Assembly: GCA_001931905.2 (NCBI GenBank)
Contig: MSJI02000896.1
Location: 1 to 64,000, forward strand
Length of the DNA: 64,000 nucleotides
Source of the DNA: Cladosporium sp. IMV 00045
Lineage: Eukaryota; Ascomycota; Dothideomycetes; Cladosporiales; Cladosporiaceae
Direction of reading: 5' to 3'
The stretch's first letter is position 1. Each line of letters starts with the position of its first letter. The notes below the pieces were generated by a model, which did not search any database, had not been told where the DNA came from, and saw nothing but the letters and a program-made list of their open reading frames with translations. The position numbers and the translations under genes are program-made. Of this stretch, positions 11,456 through 24,100 are shown piece after piece.

Positions 11456-13344
11456 TCGTTCTTGGGGTGAGGCCTGTGAGGCGGTGCAAAGAGACCCGCA
11501 AGCGCTTGGTGAGGCGTTGCAGCGAACTTTCTTTGCGCCCTGCCGTAAGGATGATGATGATGGGGGAGATCACGAGGGATTACTTTTCTTTCTGAGTCAC
11601 GGGAGAGTTTGAGAGGAAGGCATCTCATCAGCATGGCGCAAGCAGAGGAGGATGGGAGAGGCCGTCTTGCTGCGGTTGGGCTCGAAGGGGAGGAGGATGG
11701 AGGGAAGGTTCAGGCAATGAAATGACGAGTGATTTGTGACGAAGTGGCCTCGGCAGGCAGAAGAACACCACACTACTGAGGACTTCCAAAGATGGCAGCA
11801 GCTGTCTGTGCTGTGACTAAGAAATCCAACAGACGCTGTGATCGCGAACTAGAGAGATAGACGTTGTTGTAGTTCGGTGTTGGAGTTTGGGAATTCGGCA
11901 CTGACGTTCCTTGCCTGACAGGGATGGGAAGAGCCAATGAATTGGGCCGGCTCTAAAGACTGTACATGCAAACGCGACAAAGTGACTACTGCTGTCGCGC
12001 TCTTCTCCGGACAGACATCGCCCGGTCATCGCCCAGGCCGGACATGGGGGAGGTAGGCACTTGAGCTTCCCATTGGTTGTGACACCATGAGGCTCTTGTG
12101 AATTCGCTTTCACCACCGCAACGCATCCCCGCAGTGCATCACCTCCCACCGGAAGCAGCGATAACATCACTTGATTGATCTGTGGCTTTTCGCAGGAGAC
12201 GTGACTCTTCTCCCCCAGCGGCAGACCGCAGCAGCAGCAAGACCGCAAGACGGCGGGCGGTCTCTCATTCCTGCCTAGCAGCTAAACGTTTTAGGCTCGT
12301 GTTGGATTCGCAGATTCGCAGCCCGTGCACGGCGCGCGCGCAAGGCAGATGGAGCCGATGGAGCCTCAGGCGGATGGATGCCTGCTCTGGCTGAACCACT
12401 GCTGCTCGACTTCACGTCTATGCGACTTTTGGTTGGACGCGATGCGGGAAAGAGCTGATGGGCTATGCCATGCGATTTGGAGACGAGTCATCCATGGCTA
12501 CAGAGAGAATGAGAGGCCAGGCAGGGCGGTCGGCTTGGAAAGTCTATCACAGCATGCTGTTTCGCGGGTTTGGTTAGGCCGTCTCGTCCGATCGCAGACG
12601 TCTGGGATCTAGCTCCCAGGCGCAAGGCAGCACATGCGATTTCGTCTTCCCATTTTACTTGCAGCCCGCGCGCGCACGCTCTCTAACACACAAGACCCAT
12701 TCTCCTAACCCGGTCTTAGCGTGTCCACCCTAAACTCGAGGCGTTGGTTGGTAACTCTCTCTCTCCATCAAACTACCACGAACCCTTTCAATCCGATCGT
12801 TTCTGCCTCAAGCCCTCCTGCCGTCCTTGCCATTGCCCATGTCCCATGACTGGCTCTCGTTCAATTCGATGACTAGACACCATGCATTGCCTCGTGGGTC
12901 CCTCCGCGAGGAGGAGGCCTTCCTTCCCTCCCTACCCCCCAGCCCTGCTAGCTGGCTAAGGCTGGCCTGCTGGGAGAGGCCGCCGCGACCTTATTGCCTG
13001 GGCTTTGCGGTGATTCACGTGTTGGCAAGGCAGAATTGAGGCTCTGCTTGCGGCCCTTGCGCTACTTTTCTGGATTGGCCCTTCGATCTATGAGTGAGTG
13101 CCTTGAGGCCATGCAGTGTCGTTTGCGAATATAAGGGACGTGTCACCCTTTCTTTTCCTCTCGGTCATGAGTTTGATATATTACTATACTACCAACACAC
13201 CTGTCTTACTCTTGAACACTCATACACACACCGTCATACAATCACCTCGCTTCCCTTCCACCCCAATCGGCCAACCCTCCCTCGAGCATACACCGTCTCG
13301 TTCTTGAACGAGTTTTGCTCGACTCCACCGTATCGCTGCCGCCA

Positions 13345-13793
13345 ATGCTCGCAGCAGCCCTCTCCTCGCCACTCAACCTAGACAACCCTTCAACCTCTTC
13401 AATGCCTTCCCTCTCTACCCTCAGACAATCACACCCCGCCGGCCGCCCCACACGGCCCGGCCAACCTCAACCACCTCAGCCACGAGACGGAGACACACAC
13501 CGCACGCTCCTCTTCAACTTCAGCTTCATCAACGACAACGACAGCGCCGCCATAAGCCTGAGGCGTCGCGGCGACCCTCAACCCCGAGACCCGGGCAATG
13601 GACGCGGACCGAAGCCGAAACCTCAGCCACAAGGTCCATGGCCTAGAGATCCCCCCAATGGAAGAATGGCGTTGAGGGCGAATGCGTGTGTTTGTAAGAG
13701 GGATCCGCAGCCGAGAGATCCTGGTGAGTAACTTTCTTGTCGGAAGACGGTGATGAAGAAGGGGCTGAGACTGATGTATTCGTAGGAAATTAA
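13345..13793 (+). CDS. Small proline-rich protein with three PRDP-type repeats (unknown function)
   Basis: Predicted 128 aa from two exons, 13345-13723 and 13786-13793. The 62-bp intron has a GTGAGT donor, a CTGAT branch site and a CGTAG acceptor. Three related units occur: GDPQPRDPGN (76-85), GPWPRDPPN (97-105) and DPQPRDPGN (120-128). The first follows RRR (73-75) and the last follows KR (118-119). The intron falls inside the last unit: splicing gives RDPGN-stop, while reading through gives RDPGE-stop. The upstream region has a TATA-like element and a long pyrimidine-rich leader, which supports expression. No clear signal peptide is seen, only the weakly hydrophobic MLAAALSSPL. I do not recognise the family. 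It could be a repeat peptide precursor or simply a disordered small protein. Confidence 0.42.
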
Positions 13794-14549
13794 GAAGATC
13801 CTGAGCAGAAGGCACGTTGTTTTGTCGGTCGCGGGTCGACGATCGGATGGCGCTGCTGGTTCTTCCTTTCGAGGAATGAAGGATGATGGGACGACGAGAG
13901 ATTCGACTTCTTGCTTGTTTTATTTTTGGTGATCCTTGGGCTTTTTTTTTTTCTTTGCTGCTTGAGGCGTTGGTCTAGACGGAATTCGCTCACGCGCTTG
14001 CGTCTCTGATTTTTTTCGCTGCGGGTTTGGGGTCTCCTTGGTTGAGTGGGTTTCATGAGAATCTGTCCCGGTCAGAAAAATCTTGCTTTTTGTTTCATCT
14101 GGTTTGGTGTTTTTGTTAGTTTAGCGGCATGGGCATAGAGGATACTCGTTATAGAGGGTTTTTTTGGGGCTGATGTTTCGTCCTTTTTTCTTTGCGCAGC
14201 TCTTGACTTTCTGTGTTTTCCTTTCTTCCTTTTTCTTTTTCTTTTTTCCCCCTTTCCCTTGTCTGGAGCTACTCCTTGCTTTTGTCTTGGCCGATAAAAT
14301 ATTTTCCTAGTAAACAAAAAAGAAACCGAGTTTGGGAAAACAACACAGATGAGGAAAATATTCGCATCTTGTCCATCTCTTTTGAATGCGTCTGTTGTAC
14401 ATTGGTATCTTTTACAGTAGTGTATTCATCTCATACGCCGGCCAGCCCGACTCCGGTCGAAGGGCTCAGTAAAATGCAAAATAGGAGAAAATGTGGGTGG
14501 GAAAGCAAAAGTAGAGAAAATGCAGCAAAAGCACACAAATTCTCTCACT
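13794..14549. other. Convergent intergenic region, T-rich
   Basis: Between the 3' ends of the small gene (+) and uS13m (-). It contains long T runs (for example 13940-13960 and 14215-14260), probably 3' UTR sequence. No gene seen. Confidence 0.45.
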
Positions 14550-15037
14550 TCAACCCTTCCTCTCAATGCGGTTCAGTCTCTTCGCAGTCATGAACTGCAA
14601 ACACACGCCAAAGTCAGCAATCTCATCCCCAGACCCAGACCTCCCACATATCCACAAGAAAAGAACTCACCTGCGTCCTCGTCCTCTGCCCCCTAACCGG
14701 CAGTCCCATCGCGTGCCTCTTGCCCCTGTACGTGCCCATCTCGCGCAGCCTCTTGAGGTTGTCATGCAGCTGCCGCCTCAGGTCGTTCTCCAGCGTCATT
14801 TCCGTCAGCGAGCGAGCCAGGCTGCTCACTTGCTTGTCCGCCAGCGAGCCGACGCGCGCGTTCTGGTGAATGTGGAAGCGCGCCATCAGGTTCGTGCAGG
14901 CTTGGGGTCCCAGGCCGTAGAAGGATTTGAGCGCTTTGGTGACGAGTTGCCCTTCGGCGAAGTTGGTGCCGTGGATGAACACCTGGTGCTGGGTTAGTTG
15001 GGGGGTTCTGTGGGGGATGGGAGGGAAGTAGTACCAT
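14550..15037 (-). CDS. SWS2: Mitochondrial ribosomal protein uS13m (Sws2-like)
   Basis: 119 aa in three exons on the minus strand: 15037-15035, 14982-14671 and 14594-14550. Exon 1 is only the ATG. The first intron (52 bp) starts GTACTA, has an ACTAAC branch site and ends CACCAG. The second (76 bp) runs from GTGAGT to TTTGCAG. The joined protein reads MVFIHGTNFAEG, then the helix-rich S13 core with GLGPQACTNLMARF, ends the core with RGKRHAMGLPVRGQRTRTQ, and finishes FMTAKRLNRIERKG. The GLPVRGQRT motif is the S13 signature, contacting 16S-type rRNA in the small-subunit head. Length and lack of the eukaryotic cytosolic extension indicate the mitochondrial form. It diverges from the cyclophilin gene. 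Confidence 0.9.
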
Positions 15038-15327
15038 TTTGGCGGTGGTGAGAGGGGTGTTTGGTGGTGGCGGTAGTGAGGGTGCTGTTCTAATAGACTT
15101 GAAGTTCACAAGATCGCTATCTCACGACCGGCCGGCGACTTCTCACAAGTCGCTTCCTCCGCATTTGCACCCAAAACGGTAAAGTAAGCGAGCCAGCCAG
15201 CCAGCAAGGGCCCGCTCCACTTGGAGGTACTTGAGCTTCGTCCCACCATTAGCCAGCTGTCTGTTCCCTCTTGACCTCTTCACTACTGCATACCCATTGG
15301 CATTGCAGTAAAGAAACAATTGTCAAC
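15038..15327. promoter_or_regulatory. Divergent promoter, uS13m / cyclophilin
   Basis: 290 bp between the outward-facing starts at 15037 (-) and 15328 (+), so both promoters must fit here. No specific factor site is claimed. Confidence 0.5.
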
Positions 15328-16094
15328 ATGGCGAGCATCCAGCGTGTCCTCCTCTCCGTATTGGTCATTTTGACCTTCACCTTCGTCTACTTCGCCCAGA
15401 CCGCCGAGGCGGCCGGCAAGGGTCCCAAGATCACCAACAAGGTCTACTTCGACATCCAGCACGGCGATGAGGAGATTGGCCGTGTCGTCCTTGGTCTTTA
15501 CGGCAAGACTGTTCCCAAGGTGAGTTCTGCAATCCTTCCTCACAATCCGCTTCCGGTCAATTGCTGACGCAACTCTTCGACAGACCGCCGAGAACTTCCG
15601 TGCCCTTGCTACCGGCGAGAAGGGCTACGGCTATGAGGGCTCCAACTTCCACCGTGTCATCAAGCAGTTTATGATTCAGGGTGGTGACTTCACCAAGGGC
15701 GACGGCACTGGCGGAAAGAGCATTTACGGCAACAAGTTCCCCGATGAGAACTTCAAGCTGAAGCACACCAAGAAGGGTCTTCTGAGTACGTTGTACACTG
15801 GAAGGAGGCATTGCCAATCATACAAGTTCGATGTGCTGACGGATTGATTTCAACACAGGCATGGCCAACGCCGGCAAGGACACCAACGGCTCCCAGTTCT
15901 TCATCACGACCGCCATCACCTCGTGGTTGGACGGCAAGCACGTCGTCTTCGGCGAGGTGCTCGAGGGCTACGAGATCGTGGAGAAGATCGAGAACGTGCC
16001 CAAGAACCCCGGCGACAAGCCCTCCAAGCCCGTCAAGATCATCAAGAGCGGCGAGCTCGAGGTGCCCGACGAAGGTATCCGCGCGGAACTCTAG
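15328..16094 (+). CDS. ER-type cyclophilin (peptidyl-prolyl cis-trans isomerase B), soluble isoform
   Basis: Exons 15328-15519, 15584-15785 and 15859-16094 give 209 aa. The introns are 64 and 73 bp. A signal peptide is visible (hydrophobic [18 protein letters not shown], cut near Ala27), followed by a complete cyclophilin domain. Active-site and cyclosporin-pocket residues are present: [24 protein letters not shown] and [11 protein letters not shown] with the Trp. The protein ends EGIRAEL; the final RAEL resembles an H/KDEL-type ER-retention tail, so it should be a luminal folding enzyme that isomerises Xaa-Pro bonds in secretory clients. An alternative 3' exon at 16246-16538 can replace the last six residues with a membrane anchor (see that entry). 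It diverges from uS13m. Confidence 0.92.
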
Positions 16095-16245
16095 TCTTCT
16101 TCCTCCCGAAGCACCTGTCCTTTGCCTATTCCTTTGCCATGTATACCTGATTCACAGTACGTGCTGGCTTGCTTGGTCGGAAGGGAGGGGAAGGTGGAAG
16201 CAAGGAGGGAATCAACCCGGCTGACTCTTGCGTTTCTGCGATTAG

Positions 16246-16538
16246 GCTTGGAAGGCTCTGCTGGGTCGACTGTGTCGTTGGACGACGAGTGGGAGGGTGC
16301 TAGTATCGTGGCTCCCCAGGACACTCTGGCTGGTGAGAAGGAGTCTTCTGACTATGCAAAGACCGCTTCGTCGTCTTCGTCTTCGCAGTCTGACCCCGCG
16401 TCTGAGGAGGGACTGAGCCTTTTCGTCAAGCTTGCGTTGGCTGGTGTTATTTTCGCCGGCTGTTTTGCTTGGGTCAAGGTTAGGTCTTCTTCTCGTCCTG
16501 CTGGGAAGCATGGCGCTTATGAGAAGGTTGGGGTTTAG
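16246..16538 (+). CDS. Alternative last exon of the cyclophilin gene: transmembrane tail
   Basis: Splicing from a GT at 16075 (after GAAG) to the AG at 16244-16245 removes 171 bp, including the RAEL stop codon, and joins in frame: PDEG then LEGSAGSTVS. A CTGAC branch site lies at 16221-16225. The new tail adds a Ser-rich acidic linker and one clear membrane segment, LFVKLALAGVIFAGCFAWVKV, followed by basic residues. It stops at 16536-16538, for a total of 300 aa. The exact frame match and the well-formed membrane helix make chance unlikely. The donor GTATCC is weaker than other donors here, consistent with optional use. Expected product: a membrane-anchored cyclophilin with its domain in the ER lumen. 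Confidence 0.6.
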
Positions 16539-17196
16539 ATTTCTGAGTATGCAAGTTGATGATCCATTGCTAATGTCCATTATACGTATTTCTTTTCTTG
16601 TGAATTTGAGTCAAGTGATGCGATTGAGATGCCCGTGAGAGAGAGACAACTACTTGTGAGAAATAAACGCCCGTGAGAGACTCCCCAAACACGTGCTTTC
16701 AAATGGTATGCAATACAACGACACACGATGACCTTCCAATTCACATGCGCTGAACCAAGTACATCCAAAGTGACATCATTCTCAACCAACGAATGAAAAA
16801 TCTCCCAACATCATCAGGACATGTGAACTCTCCAGTTCCCCTCTCGCACTGCGCTTGCCACTCGCTGGCACTAGCGGCGGGAGCAGCCTGCGGGAACAGA
16901 GAACCCTTTCTCTCCCAGAAATTTAGCCCCAGTCTTCACCGACGCAAAATCACAACTCCCTCTCCTTCAACTCCCACACACAACTTCCTTCCCCTCATCA
17001 CACACCAGGAAAACTTCCTCCTCCTCCACATACAACACTCCGTTTTCTGTGTCTCTTTGCAAGCGTTCCTTGTACGAGAAGACGCACGTGCCTCCCGCAC
17101 ATCACCACACACTCACCACACACGTAAAACAAACAGACGCCGACCGTCTTACGCTCTCTTACCAACACCTACCCTTCAATCAACAACATCGCAATC
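16539..17196. promoter_or_regulatory. Intergenic and DED1 promoter/leader
   Basis: 658 bp between two plus-strand genes. Positions 16900-17196 are C/T/A-rich with several CACACAC and CTCC tracts, typical of the leader of a strongly expressed fungal gene. No open frame of interest. Confidence 0.5.
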
Positions 17197-19230
<2,034 letters not shown>

Positions 19231-21183
19231 AACCTCAGCGGCTCTTCGGCTCAGCCAATGTCAGCTTCACTGCTGCACTGAGCGGCCACAAAAAGAACCT
19301 TTCCTTTTTGGCGTTTTCCTTTTGCGATTTTGCGATTGAGCGTGCGCTTCCACTCGGTTATTAAACCAGCATGATACACCAGCGTTGACTTTCCGGGCCA
19401 GTCTGCATTGCATTGGCGTGGGAGAGTTGGCGTTCTAACACTGGGCTTCAGTGCGCCTGGGTTTTTCCGCATCACGGCCTTTTACGAAACCTCGACCAAA
19501 AAGTTACATGGGCCTACTTGCTGACGAACGCATGTGCATCACGACCGGTTCACGATTATCTGCTTTTTACTATGCCGACCGGCTGGTTTTCAGGAGCGAG
19601 AGCGCAGCCCTGCTTACTCGCATCAAACACACGGCGTTAATACCCTTGCTTTTTTTCTTCTTCTTTCTCATTTTTGCCTCTGTTTTGATCCGAACCCCAC
19701 AAAAGCGTAACTCTGCATATGTTAATCCATCCAATCAACCAAAACAACAACAAATCCTGGGGCGTTATTTGCGGCTTTTTGCTTGGCCGGAAAGAAGGAA
19801 GGAAAAAAAGAATGGGATATTCCGAGAAAAGAGAAACGTTGCGTGCGTGGCGGCTCTTGGGGCCACATTGGAGGGAGCGTCTCGTCAACCACCTGGCAGC
19901 CGGGTGCAGGGCAGGCGTCTTCTTTCGCATCGACCGACCATCAGGCCTTGAGCTTCCGCGCACACTCTCTGTGGACCGGGGCGTTTTTGATTCTTTTTCC
20001 GGAAAGGGGCGAGCGAAAGAACGCGATCCTGCTTATTTTGTTTCTTTTGCTTGCAGATGATACCTTGATAGATTTTACGTTTTCCTTTTCCTTTTTCCCT
20101 TCCTCTTTTCGGGGACACGAAGAGGGAGAAACGACGAAGGAGGAGAGCGAGGGGATACGGATAGGGGTTTATGAGTTTGCATCTTTTCCCCAGGTCGGAG
20201 AATGAGAAGAAGAAATTAAGAGTCTGGTTCCTTTTCATATCTTTGCTTTTCTCATTGCTCACTTTTCTTTGTCTCATTTGCTGTCCTCTTTCTCTTTGCC
20301 TTTAGCGTTCGTCTTCAAGTCTTGATCCAACTTCTCTTTTGACGATGTATGACCATCCAAACAAGCATGCATGTCCCAAAAGGGAAATGGGAACTGTAGA
20401 GGCAAGCAAGGCTTAGCCGCGGTTCATGATGAAAGGAAAAGCAAAAATGACTTTGGGGTGTGGATTGGCTTTGCAGGCTGGGAGGGTGGAGGGCGGAGGG
20501 TGGTTATTTTCTTTTTGATGGGTTTGTTTTATTAGCTTGGTATTGTCTATGTGTTTGATTATCACGTATGGAAGGTTTATGTTATTGCTTACGGCTTTCT
20601 GCGTCTTACGCCTTTCTGATTGGAAGTGTCAAGTGTAACGAGGTCTTTCTGAGGAAGCATACGTGATTGATTATCGAGAGTAATGATAAGGTTGTTTTAC
20701 TATTCGTTGCTCTTTACCCTACTGCTGTCCTGTTCTAGCTTCGTTTGCAGTATCTTTGCGAGTTTGCTGGTCTCGGTTTATTCGATCGGTTTCGTGCGAC
20801 GTGTTGGTTTTGTCAATTGTGTTGAAATTTTTGTCGGGATTGTTTGCTTCGCTCCTTAATAGAGGGTGAGTCGTTACTCGTTACCCCTTTTGTTTCATTA
20901 AGGTGGGACTTTGGGTTACTGGCTGGGAAATGTGGTAAAGTGAACAAGGCAGTCATCTTGAACAATTACTCCATAGATTGGACAAAAAGTATGATAGGAA
21001 AGAAATCAGATCTATCACAGCACGCAATTCAGACTGAACATCAACCTTACATCACCTAATCCAAATCCCCCAAAAGGCATCACATCGTCCATGCATATAG
21101 TACATCGTCATCCCGCCACCAACTTTCACAAAGGGAATCCGCCGAGAGTCTTCGTGTTCTTCGTCCAAAGAAGGATTTCGCCT
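19231..21183. other. Intergenic, 2 kb, no gene recognised
   Basis: Convergent space between DED1 (+) and the giant repeat-protein gene (-). It is T-rich on the plus strand in many places (19640-19700, 20080-20330, 20690-20850). Short frames have no motifs, so it is probably UTR and spacer. Confidence 0.5.
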
Positions 21184-24100
21184 TCACACACCACCCTTGT
21201 TACTCCATCCTTTGCCGAACCCGGTGCCAGGTCTAGGTTGGTTACCTTTGCTTGCTGCTGTACCTCCCGAGCCAGAGCCGCTTGGAGCGCTGGCAGGATC
21301 GGAACCCGTAGAGCCGGTGGCGGGTTCAGCAGCGTTGGCAGCGGCAGCACTATCTGCGTCCGCTAGGGAGCCGATGTCTCCGCCACCGTCAGAGCCTGCC
21401 ATTGAGTCCGGCGACTCGTTTGAAGGCGACGACTGGCGATTTTGCCCTTGCTGTGCTTGCTGCGCCGCGCCGCCAGCCGCGTCTCCATTTGAGCACTCGC
21501 TATCGGAAAACTCGCACGACGTAGAATCAGACTCCTGCTCGAACGACGTAGCATCAGAGCCCGCCTGATCCTCATCAGCATCAACACCTGCACCACCCGC
21601 ACCTTCGACGTCAGATTCACCAGTTCCCAAATTCGCTTTCTGCGCCGCAAGAGCGCTACTCTTTGCGTCTTGCAAGTGCTTGTAGACTGGACCCTGCTCT
21701 GCGCCGCTTCCGCCTTTGACGCGGTTCGTCTGGCGGAAGGCATCGACCGCAGCCTTGCTGGCGGAGACTAGACGTTCGATCGCGTGCGCTACGGTCCTAT
21801 GGCCTTTGGGAAGGGCGCTGAAGTCTTGGTTCGGGCTTCCCGTGTTCGCACCTTGGCTTAAGGCGTCTTTGCTGGAGCCCGCCGTTGCTGCGTCGGGGTT
21901 GGGTGGGCTGGGGGAGCGCTTGAGTGCTGCGGGAGTACCTCCCTCAGCCTCCAAAGCCGCGAGAGCTGTATCAATAGCATCTGTCGCTTTTTGAATGGAT
22001 GACAGTGCTCTGGTGTCAGCAGCCGAACCACCTTTGGCTTTCTGATATGCAGAGAAAGCTTTGCCGGTTGATTCCTTGGCCTTTTGGAGGTAATATTTGG
22101 GAGACTTATTGGGGTCAAAATCTTTAAGCATGTTCAATTCAGTGCCCGTAAGGCCTTTCTCAGACCTCAAATCCTCGAGAGCTTCACCAACAGCGTTAGT
22201 CGCTGCGAAGACCTTTCCCCGTACTTCGCTTTCGGGATCCGAGCCAGCCTTGGTTTTCTCAAACACAAGGAGAGCGCTGTTCATTGATACACTGGATTTC
22301 CTGATGTAATCCAGTGTGGACTTGCCGGGTTCGTCGTCGGGGGAATCTGAGGTATCGTCGCGCTTTGAGAAGGACGATGTTGAGTCGGATGATGATGGCG
22401 AGTCGTTCATTGAGTCCCCAGATGCTGCGGATTCTGCAATATCGGAGGATGGCGAGTTGCTAATTGAGTCTTCGGGGGATGAGGTTTCTAAGTCGGAGGA
22501 TGATGGCGAGTCGGCAATGGGGGAACCGCATCTGCATGGTGAGTCTGCGGGTTCTTCATCATCGTCTACTGGCTCTTCGTCATTTGCTGGCTCTAAACCA
22601 CCTGCTGGCTCTACATCGCCTGCTGGCTCTCCACCACCCGTTGATTGTCCAACGCCTGCTGGCTCTTCGCCGTCTGCTGTTGGTGTGTTTGCGCTTTGGG
22701 CGGTTCCGTAGGGATCGGTACCTTTGTCGACGGCAGGGGTAGGTTTGCCAGAAAGGGGTGCTGTTGCCAGTCTTCTGAATAGCCTTGAAAGGGGCTTGTC
22801 CTTGCTCCACTCCGCAGTTGTTTGTTCTGAACCAGGAATAGCAGGAGATCTCTTACCCACCATGTCAACATCACCGCTTCCGGATGGTTTAGTAACAGGA
22901 CCGGCCTGATCCGTCAAACCACTCGTTGAAGCAGAGGATTGGGCTTTGCTGGTGGCACCTTCTTGCTCCTGCAAATACTTGATCAACTTCCTCATTGCTT
23001 CGTTTGCAACTTGCATCTGCTTGGTCACCTTCTTTCCAGAGGCTGTATTTTGTGTTGTCTTCCGGTACTCCTTCAAGGCGAGGGTTCCATATGCTGCCGC
23101 TTTCTGCCACATCTCGAGGGGAGTCTCGCCATCAGTCGTTTGCACTACCGCCGGCGCGCTGCCGTCTGTCTTGTCCAATGGGGACAGATCGGGATCTTCA
23201 GGATATGTGACACTAAATGATTCCATCGACCTGACGAGCGGGTCTACATCCATATCACCGCTGGCTTGACTGGGCTGTTTGCCTTCTTTCTTAGAGCCTG
23301 AACCAGATGGTGGCGGTTTCGGCATTCGCTTTCTTAATGGTGATTGACCATCATTCGCAGAGCCTGCGGCAGGAGGAACACCTCCGTTTGGAGGGAGTGG
23401 TGCGGTTCCCGGAACTGGGTGGCTGGGATCGCCGGCCATACCAGAGGAAGGTCCTGATACGTCGTCAATTGGAGTATTTGGCGGTGCGCTACTTGGAAGC
23501 GATGAGTCCTTTTGCGAAGGCGGCGTCGAAGCTGGAGCGGCCGACGCATCTTGCGATCCAGGTGGCGATGCTCCTTGGCCTCCAGCGCTGGGAGGAGGAG
23601 TCTCGCCAGGAATGTTTGTAGTCGAACTCAGAAATCCACCTGCCGCTTGACCCGGGACGACGTTCTTTTGAAAGAACCCAGCTTCGCTGCTTCCAGGACC
23701 AGCACCGGAGCCATTACTGTCCTCTGGCCCCATTGCGCTCTCGCCACCCAACCCAGTGCCGTAGTCCGAGCTGCCAGCTCCGTAGCTACCCATGCCCGTG
23801 GGATCCATCGAGTCCATTCTGGAGAAATCGTCTCCGAAGCTAGTAGCCCCGTAACCGCCCCCAGCGGTAGCACCATCGCTAGCTGGTGGCATCGAATTCG
23901 GATTTTCGACCCCGTACCCAGAATCGATCGATGAAGGCATCGCGCCATAGTCGGACGTACCAGCCTCGAAGTCTGAGCCACCCATACCGCCGGAATTATC
24001 ATTGTAGCTATCGTATCCTGGCGAACTGGTCCCATCACCACCGCCTCCGTACCCATCATAGCCAGCTTGACTGTCCAGAGCACCGCTATCACCGAGTGCA

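Larger units (their letters stand above)
10535..13344. other. Intergenic, 2.8 kb, with one degenerate duplication
   Basis: No gene was recognised between Ies1 and the small gene at 13345. Open frames on both strands lack motifs. It contains the duplicated segment listed at 11176 and 11352. Positions 13100-13344 are pyrimidine-rich with a TATA-like ATATATTA near 13176, and are the likely promoter and leader of the small gene. Confidence 0.5.

Noticed and set aside
13345..13793. Mating-pheromone precursor
   Set aside because: No signal peptide, and none of the repeats has the Trp-Cys...Gly-Gln...Cys pattern of filamentous-ascomycete alpha-type pheromones, nor is there a CAAX end.
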